Below are positions 26,793 to 34,112 of a stretch of DNA of 64,000 nt, in pieces. The position numbers were made by a program, and so were the translations under genes. Numbering within the stretch: position 1 is the first letter of the stretch; each line of letters begins with the position of its first letter. Under the pieces are notes generated by a model. The model did no database searches, was not told the DNA's origin, and saw only the letters and a list, made by a program, of their open reading frames with translations. The DNA is from Anaerolineaceae bacterium (lineage in GTDB: Bacteria; Chloroflexota; Anaerolineae; Aggregatilineales; Phototrophicaceae). The DNA lies in contig PABP01000035.1 in NCBI GenBank assembly GCA_002699585.1, forward strand, positions 126,052 to 190,051, read 5' to 3'.

Positions 26793-27506
26793 CTAAAATC
26801 CAATTGGCTTACGGGTGGGCGTACCCGCTTTGCGCGGATAGGTCTTGGGCGTTTTCTTGACTTTTTCGACAGTCACCAGGAAGTGCGTGCGATCAATCTG
26901 CGGGAAGGTGACATCTTCAATCGGCTTGGCTTCGCCACCTAGCATATACAGCGCCCGCTTGCTATCGACCAGTTCTTCGGCTGCCGTTTCGCCCTTCATG
27001 GCGATGCAAAAGCCGCCGATTTTCGCCAGCGGCAGCATGTATTCTAGCAGGGATGGCAGCCGTGCTACCGCCCGCGCCACGACTACATCATACTGCTCCC
27101 GGTGCGCTGGGTCGTTACCCGCGTCTTCTGCGCGTGCATGCACCAGTGTCAGATTGGTCAATCCGCATTCGTTGGCCACATGCTCCAGAAAAGTGATTTT
27201 CTTGGCGGTCGCATCCATCAGCGTGACCGATACCTGTGGGTAGGCAATCGCCAGCGGCAAGCCAGGGAATCCAGCCCCTGTCCCGACATCAACGACCTTG
27301 TCGCCTGGGTCGAAGCCCATCACCATCGCTATCGACAGCGAATCCAAGAAGTGTCGTACGCGCACCTCGTCCGGCTCAGTGATGGCCGTCAGGTTCATGC
27401 GTGTATTCCAGTCCGCCAGTTCGCGTTGGTAGATGTTGAACTGTGCGTCTTGTTCAGGCGTCAGGGTCATGCCCAGCAGTTGTTTTGCTTCTTCAATCAG
27501 TGTCAT
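26793..27506 (-). CDS. rsmG: 16S rRNA (guanine527-N7)-methyltransferase RsmG
   Basis: The product has 237 residues, the usual length. Diagnostic phrases are W-N-T-R-M-N-L-T-A-I-T (30-43), R-H-F-L-D-S-L-S, SAM motif V-V-D-V-G-T-G-A-G-F-P-G-L-P-L-A-I, and V-V-A-R-A-V-A-R-L. RsmG methylates G527 of 16S rRNA, and loss gives low-level streptomycin resistance in other bacteria. A short basic Arg/Lys tail (P-K-T-Y-P-R-K-A-G-T-P-T-R-K) follows the fold. It begins a minus-strand run. Confidence 0.97.
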   Translation of the reverse strand: MTLIEEAKQLLGMTLTPEQDAQFNIYQRELADWNTRMNLTAITEPDEVRVRHFLDSLSIAMVMGFDPGDKVVDVGTGAGFPGLPLAIAYPQVSVTLMDATAKKITFLEHVANECGLTNLTLVHARAEDAGNDPAHREQYDVVVARAVARLPSLLEYMLPLAKIGGFCIAMKGETAAEELVDSKRALYMLGGEAKPIEDVTFPQIDRTHFLVTVEKVKKTPKTYPRKAGTPTRKPIGF

Positions 27507-27632
27507 AAGTCAGTTTCATGGTGTAGATGGTTCTAAAAAGGTTAACTACAGTTTATACGAAATGCTTCTATAAAGGCATCCTTCCTCCTTCGGGGGAAGG
27601 AATGAGGATGGGAGTTTACCTTTTGCAGGTAC

Positions 27633-27660
27633 AAAAAAGGGCGCAGACTGGCTGCGCCCC
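27633..27660 (-). terminator. Rho-independent terminator for the secreted-protein gene
   Basis: Read on the minus strand, an 8-bp GC-rich stem (GGGCGCAG/CTGCGCCC) is followed by six T residues (the A run at 27633-27638), just after the stop at 27680. Confidence 0.85.
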
Positions 27661-27679
27661 AAGTTCGTTGTGCTTAATC

Positions 27680-28774
27680 TTAGCCCAGGTTGAGCGGATA
27701 GTTCGGGTTCTGATACGGCTCATCGACGCCGTACGGGTTGCCCGATACCTGGAACTGGCAGGAGCCTTCAAGGAAGTTGTTGGCTGTTGTCGGGCCGAAT
27801 TCCTCGTAGCCGTCGCTGATGTTGTTGGCCCATTCCACGCGGTAGCCGACGCTGTACTCGCCCGGTGCCCAGCGGTCGCCCAGGCTGATGGTGTAGAACA
27901 CCCAGTAATTGCCATCTTCACGCTGCTGGATCGGGCTGCGAGCCGCATAGTCAATGATATTCTGTGATGGGTAATTTTCGCTGTTCAGCCACACCTGGTA
28001 ACGCGCCTCGCGCAGATGGTCTTCGACCAGTTCCGGCGTGGACGCATACCATGACCAGAAGATGGTCAGGCTGTCGGTGTCATACAGCAGACCGGGTTCG
28101 GAACCCGGGTAGCGGTCGCACTCAGCGAAGATCTGGCCGTACGTATCGCTGCGCTGCTGCCCATAGAAGGGGTTCAGGCTGGCGCGCGCACCCAACTCTA
28201 CAATGGATTCGTTCGGCAGTTCGGATACGATATTGGAGTTGATGATGCCACCAAAGGGCGAATAAATCTGGGCCAGTTCACCGGCGGTCAGGCCGACGCT
28301 GCTGTCGCCATCGGCAGTTGTCGTATCTGCCGAGCCGTATGATGGGCTGATGCAGCCATCCTGCGTATCGTTGACGGTGCCGCTGAACGCAATTGTTTCC
28401 GGGCTGCCTTCGCGCGCAATGCGGATTTCAGCCGTAGCGAATTGGCCCGTCGCCAAAATTTCGCCGCCCGTATAGTTAATCTGCGGGCTGACCTGATAAT
28501 CGCCACTCACGCTGACCTGGGTCAGTGGGGTGAGCGCTGTATTGGCTGTGCCAATTTCACGGAAGATCTGCACGTAAATGTCATAGCCTGCTTCCATGAA
28601 GCCGCTCAGGTCGACGACCGCGCTGGTTTCGCAAGCCACGAAGTACCACGACACGCTGGAGCTATCGCCCGCGTCGGTGCTTGTGGTCGTATCAGTCGTA
28701 TCATCTTGGGCCATAACCAGGCCGCTGAACGCCATCAAAGTCAGTATGAGGATAAAGAGGATCGGTTTTTTCAC
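27680..28774 (-). CDS. Secreted protein of unknown function
   Basis: The product has 364 residues. Residues 1-22 are a clear signal peptide (M-K-K-P-I-L-F, hydrophobic core, A-Q-D cleavage-type end), followed by an Asp/Thr/Ser linker. Two beta-rich segments contain single Cys residues (C-E-T-S, D-G-C-I-S, E-C-D-R-Y, G-S-C-Q-F) that could pair as disulfides. No catalytic motif and no membrane anchor after the signal are visible. I do not recognise the family. It is monocistronic, with its own terminator, and divergent from a MarR regulator. Confidence 0.8.
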   Translation of the reverse strand: MKKPILFILILTLMAFSGLVMAQDDTTDTTTSTDAGDSSSVSWYFVACETSAVVDLSGFMEAGYDIYVQIFREIGTANTALTPLTQVSVSGDYQVSPQINYTGGEILATGQFATAEIRIAREGSPETIAFSGTVNDTQDGCISPSYGSADTTTADGDSSVGLTAGELAQIYSPFGGIINSNIVSELPNESIVELGARASLNPFYGQQRSDTYGQIFAECDRYPGSEPGLLYDTDSLTIFWSWYASTPELVEDHLREARYQVWLNSENYPSQNIIDYAARSPIQQREDGNYWVFYTISLGDRWAPGEYSVGYRVEWANNISDGYEEFGPTTANNFLEGSCQFQVSGNPYGVDEPYQNPNYPLNLG

Positions 28775-28924
28775 AGGTCAACCTCCCGTCGGTTCATTCG
28801 CCGATTGTACCGAATCTTAGCGGAAAATGGGCAAAATACAGCCCGTAATTTTCTGACGATTGCCCTATGCCTACCCCAAACAGGACGAATAGCCTAACCC
28901 TCTCTACTGGCAATCGGCGTCCGA

Positions 28925-28933
28925 TGCTACAAT
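28925..28933 (+). promoter_or_regulatory. Extended -10 promoter for the MarR gene
   Basis: TG at 28925-28926, one base, then TACAAT at 28928-28933 lie 27 bases before the GTG start. The -35 is poor (CTGGCA at 28907-28912). Confidence 0.45.
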
Positions 28934-28959
28934 TACAGGATATTTTAGGAGACTGATAC

Positions 28960-29445
28960 GTGGACGACCTCGACCGCGATATTCTATCTTTTTGGGGCCT
29001 GCTGTTCGAAATTGTGGCTGATTTTGAGAAGCGCCTCGCTGCTCACATGGCTGCACATGATCTGACGCCGCCCCAATTTTATGTGCTCAAGACGCTCATG
29101 GAGCAGGGCGGGCGCTGTCGCATTGGCGAAATCGCTCGTGAGCATCACCTGACCAATGCCACTATGACCGGCCTCGTGAAGCGCTTAGAAGCCCTCGACC
29201 CGCCGCTAGTCCAGCGTGACCAGAGCGCCGACGACAAACGGGCGGTCGATGTCAGCCTGACCGCAGCCGGACAGCAGCGCTTCTGGGACATCCAGAACAG
29301 CCTCATGACCCAGGTCCGCGCCCTGTTTGAACTGGTCCCCGCCGATGAGCGCAGAGAATCCCTGGCCAAAGTCCGCGAGTACTTCGACCTGCTCACCAAC
29401 CTCTTCCCGATGGAAAGCAACGGCAAAACGCCTATCGACGTGTGA
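28960..29445 (+). CDS. MarR-family transcriptional regulator
   Basis: The product has 161 residues from GTG with AGGAGA 7 bases upstream. The winged helix is clear: L-T-P-P-Q-F-Y-V-L-K-T-L, I-G-E-I-A-R-E-H-H-L-T-N-A-T-M-T-G-L-V-K-R-L-E (helix-turn-helix), then a wing with D-D-K-R-A-V-D-V-S-L-T-A-A-G. That Asp-Lys-Arg wing is the MarR hallmark. Such dimers usually repress adjacent genes and respond to small aromatic ligands. The divergent secreted-protein gene is the nearest candidate target. Confidence 0.93.
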   Translation: MDDLDRDILSFWGLLFEIVADFEKRLAAHMAAHDLTPPQFYVLKTLMEQGGRCRIGEIAREHHLTNATMTGLVKRLEALDPPLVQRDQSADDKRAVDVSLTAAGQQRFWDIQNSLMTQVRALFELVPADERRESLAKVREYFDLLTNLFPMESNGKTPIDV

Positions 29446-29468
29446 TCAGTTTGCAAGCTTGTGTCGTG

Positions 29469-29560
29469 TCGTAGGGACGCAGCATGCTGCGTCCGAGCAC
29501 CTCTACTTTGCGCTTCTGCGTTAAATCTTTTCCTCAGCACTCAGTCCTCAGCACTGGCCT
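29469..29560. repeat. Dispersed intergenic repeat, copy A
   Basis: It starts with GTAGGGACGCAGCATGC, whose palindrome 29474-29493 has 8-bp arms GGACGCAG/CTGCGTCC. It is followed after about 40 bases by the phrase TTTTCCTCAGCACT and AGTCCTCAGCACTG. The same ordered phrases occur at 30537-30660, and a related palindrome at 59252-59272. Confidence 0.7.
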
Positions 29561-30508
29561 TTACACATACGACAGCGTCATCGCATTGACCGCCTCCACA
29601 TCCGCGCCGACCACAATCGTCGCCGGATGATCTACGTTATAGCCAAAATGATCCGGCGGGAAGTCGCCTGTCCGTGACCAGACCCAGGTCTTGCCGCTGC
29701 TCATACCCTGTGTCTCGACCCGCACCGGATACTGCCGCGTCTCGAATAACTCTGGCTTCAGCAGGTAGCTAATGGCCGTCGGATCGTGCATGTACATGAC
29801 CTGCCGACCCATCATCTTATGGGCGAAGTCCAGGTACAGTGGAATGATCTTGCCGACATGCTGCGAAGTCGCCTTGTCGGAGGCGGCAAACGCTTTGAGC
29901 TGCTCGTCAGTTAGTAGTACCTGATGCGTGATGTCCAGCCCGACCATCGTCACATCCCAGGGCGCACTGAACACCACATGCGCCGCTTCCGGGTCATTAA
30001 AGATGTTGGCTTCGGCTGCCGGGTTCACATTGCCAGGGACCAGCGCCGCGCCGCCCATTAGCACCACCCGCTTGACCTTTTCAGCGATTTTCGGTTGGAT
30101 GTGCAGCGCCAGCGCGATATTCGTCAGCGGGCCAACTGGCACCAGCGTGATTTCACCCGGTTGGGACATCACCTGCTCAACGATGAACTGCGCCGCGCTC
30201 TGGTCGATAGCTTTGGTCGATGGTGGCGGCAAATTGACATCACCCTGGCCATCGGCACCGTGAATATGCGGGACAGGTCCGTGATAAGGCCGGACCAGCG
30301 GTTTATCGGCACCATGTGCTACCGGAATATCCGTGCGGCCAGCGATTTCCAGCAGGCGCAGGGCGTTGGTCGTCGCTAGGTCGGTATGCACATTCCCAAA
30401 AATGGTCGTCAGCCCCAGCACATCGAACTTGCCACTTGCCAGCGCCAAAAAAAGCGCAATCGTATCGTCAATGCCCGGATCGGTATCAAAGATAATTTTC
30501 TCTGCCAT
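29561..30508 (-). CDS. Inosine/uridine-preferring nucleoside hydrolase
   Basis: I chose the ATG at 30508 with GAGGGG upstream. The product has 315 residues. The hallmark N-terminal motif is I-I-F-D-T-D-P-G-I-D-D-T-I-A-L, whose Asp cluster binds calcium. Further family phrases are T-T-I-F-G-N-V, A-L-R-L-L-E-I-A-G, V-P-V-A-H-G, L-V-P-V-G-P-L-T-N-I-A-L-A, V-V-L-M-G-G-A, N-I-F-N-D-P-E-A-A and M-H-D-P-T-A. It hydrolyses the N-glycosidic bond of nucleosides for salvage. There is no signal peptide, so it is cytoplasmic. It lies between two copies of an intergenic repeat. Confidence 0.95.
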   Translation of the reverse strand: MAEKIIFDTDPGIDDTIALFLALASGKFDVLGLTTIFGNVHTDLATTNALRLLEIAGRTDIPVAHGADKPLVRPYHGPVPHIHGADGQGDVNLPPPSTKAIDQSAAQFIVEQVMSQPGEITLVPVGPLTNIALALHIQPKIAEKVKRVVLMGGAALVPGNVNPAAEANIFNDPEAAHVVFSAPWDVTMVGLDITHQVLLTDEQLKAFAASDKATSQHVGKIIPLYLDFAHKMMGRQVMYMHDPTAISYLLKPELFETRQYPVRVETQGMSSGKTWVWSRTGDFPPDHFGYNVDHPATIVVGADVEAVNAMTLSYV

Positions 30509-30536
30509 GTTTCCCCTCAAATTTTGGTTTTTTAAC

Positions 30537-30660
30537 ACGTAGGGAGCGCAGCAACGCTGCGCCCTCTTTGTGCTCTTCGAGCCTTTGTGGTTATCTTTTT
30601 CTTTTCCTCAGCATTCGGAATTTAGTCCTCAGCACTGTCTTTACAATACGTATCAAACCA
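30537..30660. repeat. Dispersed intergenic repeat, copy B (runs into the S9 peptidase 3' end)
   Basis: CGTAGGGAGCGCAGCAACG is followed by a complementary arm at GCTGCGCCC, then TTTTCCTCAGCATT and TAGTCCTCAGCACTG in the same order as copy A. The last part overlaps the final codons of the S9 peptidase gene (stop 30622), so the element supplies that protein's C-terminal few residues. Confidence 0.65.
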
Positions 30661-32667
30661 ATTGACCATCTCCGTCAGGCGGCTGATGCGATGATTCGGT
30701 TCGCCACTGCGGCTGAGTTCATGCCCCTCACGCGGATAACGCAGCATCTTGATAGGCGTATCGGTCGCGCGCCGCACCCAGGCGAAGAACTGCTCGGCCT
30801 GCTCAATCGGCACGCGGAAGTCATTCTCGCTGTGGATGAGCAGGGTCGGTGTGGTGACGTTATGGGCATAGGCCAGCGGCGAATGTGCCCATAGCTTTTG
30901 CGGATCTTCCCAGGGTTCGGCATCGAACTCGGCGCTGATGAGCACGGGCACGTCGCTGGTGCCATAGAAGCTGGTCAGGTTATAGACGCCGCGCTGAGAG
31001 ACAGCCGCCGCGAAGCGGTCCGTGTGGCCCACGATCCAGCCCGTCATGTAGCCGCCGTAGCTGCCACCCGTGACGGCCATCTTGCTGGGGTCAACCAGCC
31101 CTTTTTCGATCATCAGGTCCACGCCTGCCATGACATCGACCATCGCAGCATCACCCCAATCGTTGTGGATCGCTTGCTGGAAGGCCTCACCGTAGCCATC
31201 ACCACCGCGCGGATTGCAGAAGAACACGACGTAGCCACTGGCGGCGTGGAACTGCCATTCGTGCCACATGCTGCGTGCGCTGTCGCTCCACATGGCGTGT
31301 GGCCCACCATGAATATTGAGCGCCAGCGGGTACTGTTTGCCCTCTTCATAGCCCACAGGCAGGATATACCACCCCTGGATTTCCGTGCCCGATGGTGACC
31401 CGAAGCGCACTTCGTAGGTCTGCTGCACGATGACTTCATCCAGCAGCTTCTTGTTAACGTCGGTCAGGATGGTCGGCTCGCTGGTGTCGGCGGCTTTGTA
31501 GCCCAACTCATTGGGATTGGTCGGCGTGCTGATGCTGTAGGCCAGTGACCCGTCTTTGCCGACTGCGAACTCATTCACAAACATGCGGCCTGTGACCACG
31601 GGCTTAAAGCGCTTGTTGGCGATGTGCACCTCATAGATATTGGCGCTGCCATTGTCCATGACACTGGCGAACAGGCGATTGTCTTCTGTCCAGTCGAAGC
31701 CACCCACAGAGCGATCCAGCGTTTCATTGAGCACGACCGGCTCGCCGCCGTTGATTGGCAGCAGCACAAAGCGCCCCAGATCGTCCGTCTTGTAGGTTTC
31801 TCCGCGTACAGCCGCCAGCCATTGACCATCAGGCGAGGGCAGTGCGCCAAAGTAATTGTGCTCGTCATCTTCGATGAAGCGCGTCTCTTCGCCACTGTCG
31901 ACATCAATCGCAAAAATATTAAACCAGCGGAAATGCTCATCGGCTTCCGTGTTCCAGGGCCGCCCAGTATAGAGCGTGCTGCCATCCGGCGACCACTGCG
32001 GCGGCGTATAGCTGACGTACTCCTGGCTGGTCAGGCGGCGCGGCTTGCCCAGGTCGCCTTCCAGCCCTTCGGCTGTCGGAATGACATAAATCTGCTGGCG
32101 ACGGTCGTCCATATAGCTCGTGCCCTGGCGATAGGGGATGCGTTCCATCGGCATCGGGTCGAAGTAAGCCTTCTTCTCTTCGGCCTCACGATCTTTACGA
32201 TACTTACCTTCCAGCTCGTCAATCGGCGGCTCATCTTTTTCGTCGCTATCTTCTTTAGCGCGTTCATCAACGTTGGAGCCACTCAGATAGGCGATTTGCT
32301 TGCCATCTGGTGACCAGGCCGGAGCGACCGCGCCATTGGCATGGCTGGTCAGCGGACGTGCTTCGCCGCCCAGGGCAGTCAGCGGCAGCAGAAAAATCTG
32401 CGGGACGCCATTGCGTGTGCTGACGAACGCCAACGTCTGGCCATCCGGCGACCAGCGCGGGCTGCTGTCTTTGCCGCCGCGTGTGAGCTGGCGTGTGCCG
32501 CTGCCATCGGTGGCCGCTAGCCAGATTTGCGTCGTATAGCGTTTTTCATTGGCGTTGGGCGTGGTATGCACAAAGGCGATCCACTGGCCATCGGGGCTGA
32601 TTTGCGGGTCATTAACGTAGATGATCTTGGTCAAATCCTCGACCGTGATGGGCCGCTTCTCGGTCAT
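30622..32667 (-). CDS. S9-family prolyl oligopeptidase / acylaminoacyl-peptidase
   Basis: The product has 681 residues. The N-terminal two thirds is a beta-propeller with TolB-like blades (I-S-P-D-G-Q-W-I-A-F-V, R-W-S-P-D-G-Q-T-L-A-F-V, P-A-W-S-P-D-G-K-Q-I-A-Y-L). The C-terminal alpha/beta hydrolase has N-I-H-G-G-P-H-A-M, nucleophile G-G-S-Y-G-G-Y-M, the acid in S-E-N-D-F-R-V-P and the catalytic His in R-E-G-H-E-L-S. The S9C type cleaves short or acylated peptides. A charged insertion (about 130-160, Asp/Glu/Lys-rich) sits between blades. No signal peptide, so it is cytoplasmic. Confidence 0.96.
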   Translation of the reverse strand: MTEKRPITVEDLTKIIYVNDPQISPDGQWIAFVHTTPNANEKRYTTQIWLAATDGSGTRQLTRGGKDSSPRWSPDGQTLAFVSTRNGVPQIFLLPLTALGGEARPLTSHANGAVAPAWSPDGKQIAYLSGSNVDERAKEDSDEKDEPPIDELEGKYRKDREAEEKKAYFDPMPMERIPYRQGTSYMDDRRQQIYVIPTAEGLEGDLGKPRRLTSQEYVSYTPPQWSPDGSTLYTGRPWNTEADEHFRWFNIFAIDVDSGEETRFIEDDEHNYFGALPSPDGQWLAAVRGETYKTDDLGRFVLLPINGGEPVVLNETLDRSVGGFDWTEDNRLFASVMDNGSANIYEVHIANKRFKPVVTGRMFVNEFAVGKDGSLAYSISTPTNPNELGYKAADTSEPTILTDVNKKLLDEVIVQQTYEVRFGSPSGTEIQGWYILPVGYEEGKQYPLALNIHGGPHAMWSDSARSMWHEWQFHAASGYVVFFCNPRGGDGYGEAFQQAIHNDWGDAAMVDVMAGVDLMIEKGLVDPSKMAVTGGSYGGYMTGWIVGHTDRFAAAVSQRGVYNLTSFYGTSDVPVLISAEFDAEPWEDPQKLWAHSPLAYAHNVTTPTLLIHSENDFRVPIEQAEQFFAWVRRATDTPIKMLRYPREGHELSRSGEPNHRISRLTEMVNWFDTYCKDSAED

Positions 32668-32788
32668 CGCATAGGCTCCTAATCACTTTATGGGGTAAGT
32701 CGGGTGCAATCTTAGGCCAGATTGTAACGCGGCACCCAAAAAACGCGAACGCGATGGACTGGCTTCCTACTGCTATCTAGAAACCAAC

Positions 32789-32794
32789 TATAAT
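32789..32794 (+). promoter_or_regulatory. Putative -10 of the helical-repeat gene
   Basis: A perfect TATAAT lies 27 bases before the start codon. The -35 region is weak (TTCCTA at 32764-32769, 19-base spacer). Confidence 0.35.
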
Positions 32795-32821
32795 GGAGTC
32801 AGAGGACTGCGAGGATATAAA

Positions 32822-33568
32822 TTGAATTTGACAGAGGCTTTAATTCAAACCTGCGTTACACAAGGGATTTCACATGATGTAGCAGAATCTGCTTTGATGG
32901 CAGATGATCGTTTTGCGATTAAGTGCTTGTTTGATGAGTTGACACACGTTGAATATGGGCATTCATTGGTAGACAAGATTGTTCTCTACCTTATGAGGAA
33001 ATTAGATTCTGAAGATCGGCTTTTTGAGTTTGCGGATTTGCTTGTACAGACTAAGAGCAACCATTTGCCAAAGCTAGCCGAAATGTTGATTTGTCACGGC
33101 CCAATGGAACGAGCTGTGCCTATCGTGCGAACCATGATTCATGCTGACGAACATAATCAGGCAGATCAGAAAAGCATTGCCAGGACGTTCCTTGAAGCAG
33201 TCTATCACTACAGTACAGACGCCCTCCGAGATGAGAATCTGGCTGTGAGGATAGAAGCAGTCAGGTATTTTAGAGATCAACAGAACGATGAAAATGTGAT
33301 TGATGCACTCGAAAATGAAGCCTCTGAGGTGAGGTCTATTGCGGCCTGGTATATGGGCCAGAGAAAAGTCTATCAGTCTGTTTATAGGCTTTGTATTCGG
33401 CTTGGACAAGAGGCAGATGTCGAAGTTCTTCGTGGCCTAATTTGGTCAGTGGGTGTGCTCAAGGCAAGCTGTGCTAAGCCATACTTGGAAGGCTTGCAAG
33501 ACCATGAGAGCGAAGATATTCGTTCTGATGTGCAACAGGCGCTACAACATTTGAGCTATTTCCCTTGA
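32822..33568 (+). CDS. HEAT-like helical-repeat protein, AT-rich gene
   Basis: The product has 248 residues from TTG with GAGGAT 7 bases upstream. The sequence is all-helical, with repeats of a HEAT/Armadillo type in the second half: V-R-I-E-A-V-R-Y-F-R-D-Q-Q-N-D-E-N-V-I-D-A-L, V-R-S-I-A-A-W-Y-M-G, and V-L-R-G-L-I-W-S-V-G-V-L-K-A. No enzymatic motif is seen, so a protein-binding role is likely. The codons are clearly richer in A and T than both neighbours, suggesting recent acquisition. Its 3' end overlaps the convergent NADAR gene by 13 bases. Confidence 0.75.
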   Translation: MNLTEALIQTCVTQGISHDVAESALMADDRFAIKCLFDELTHVEYGHSLVDKIVLYLMRKLDSEDRLFEFADLLVQTKSNHLPKLAEMLICHGPMERAVPIVRTMIHADEHNQADQKSIARTFLEAVYHYSTDALRDENLAVRIEAVRYFRDQQNDENVIDALENEASEVRSIAAWYMGQRKVYQSVYRLCIRLGQEADVEVLRGLIWSVGVLKASCAKPYLEGLQDHESEDIRSDVQQALQHLSYFP

Positions 33569-34005
33569 TTACGTAGTATCTTGCGCGTCTCCATCAGAAT
33601 CTTGCCCAGCATGTTTTTGCCTGTGCCATCGGGACCCGCACCCCAATAGCGATCACCAGGCGCGTTCTCGACGATGTCCTCGTCTCCTGTAGCGAGCAAC
33701 AACTCGCGTAGGTCAGCATGTGTCTCAAATTTCCGCAGGACACCTTTGCGCATGATGTCATCCTTCACAGTTTCCCAATCTGAGCGTAATGGGCGGCTTC
33801 GATCACGACCAACCGAGGCCGCTTGCTTCGGTGTGGCTGCCCGACGCACATCGTCCATATCTTTGGGCGACTGTGCGAACTTCATCGCCTGGAAGTAATG
33901 TTCGCAGGTTTTGTAGTACACGCCGTCGATCTCGAAGCCTTGCTTGGAGAAATTAGAAAACACGCCATAAGGCTCTTCAAGCGCACTATAGAAATAAATG
34001 GTCAC
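33556..34005 (-). CDS. NADAR-family (YbiA-like) protein
   Basis: The product has 149 residues, a single NADAR domain. Motifs: F-Y-S-A-L-E-E-P-Y-G-V-F-S-N-F-S near the start, Y-K-T-C-E-H-Y-F-Q-A-M-K-F (conserved Glu and Gln), and D-R-Y-W-G-A-G-P-D-G-T-G-K-N-M-L-G-K-I-L-M at the end, the usual WGxGxxGxNxLG signature. Known members act as N-glycosidases on riboflavin intermediates or reverse guanine ADP-ribosylation by DarT1-type toxins. The role here is open. It stands next to the AT-rich helical-repeat gene, about 28 kb from the TIR-DarT cassette. Confidence 0.92.
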   Translation of the reverse strand: MTIYFYSALEEPYGVFSNFSKQGFEIDGVYYKTCEHYFQAMKFAQSPKDMDDVRRAATPKQAASVGRDRSRPLRSDWETVKDDIMRKGVLRKFETHADLRELLLATGDEDIVENAPGDRYWGAGPDGTGKNMLGKILMETRKILRNQGK

Positions 34006-34112
34006 GGCAATCCTTCGTGGTTCAAAAACTTAATCGGGCGCCAACCATAACGGCCAGTAGCAAAGTCTAGTATACTAGCAGCGATGCTGACCGTGTTATG
34101 CGAGGTCGCCTT

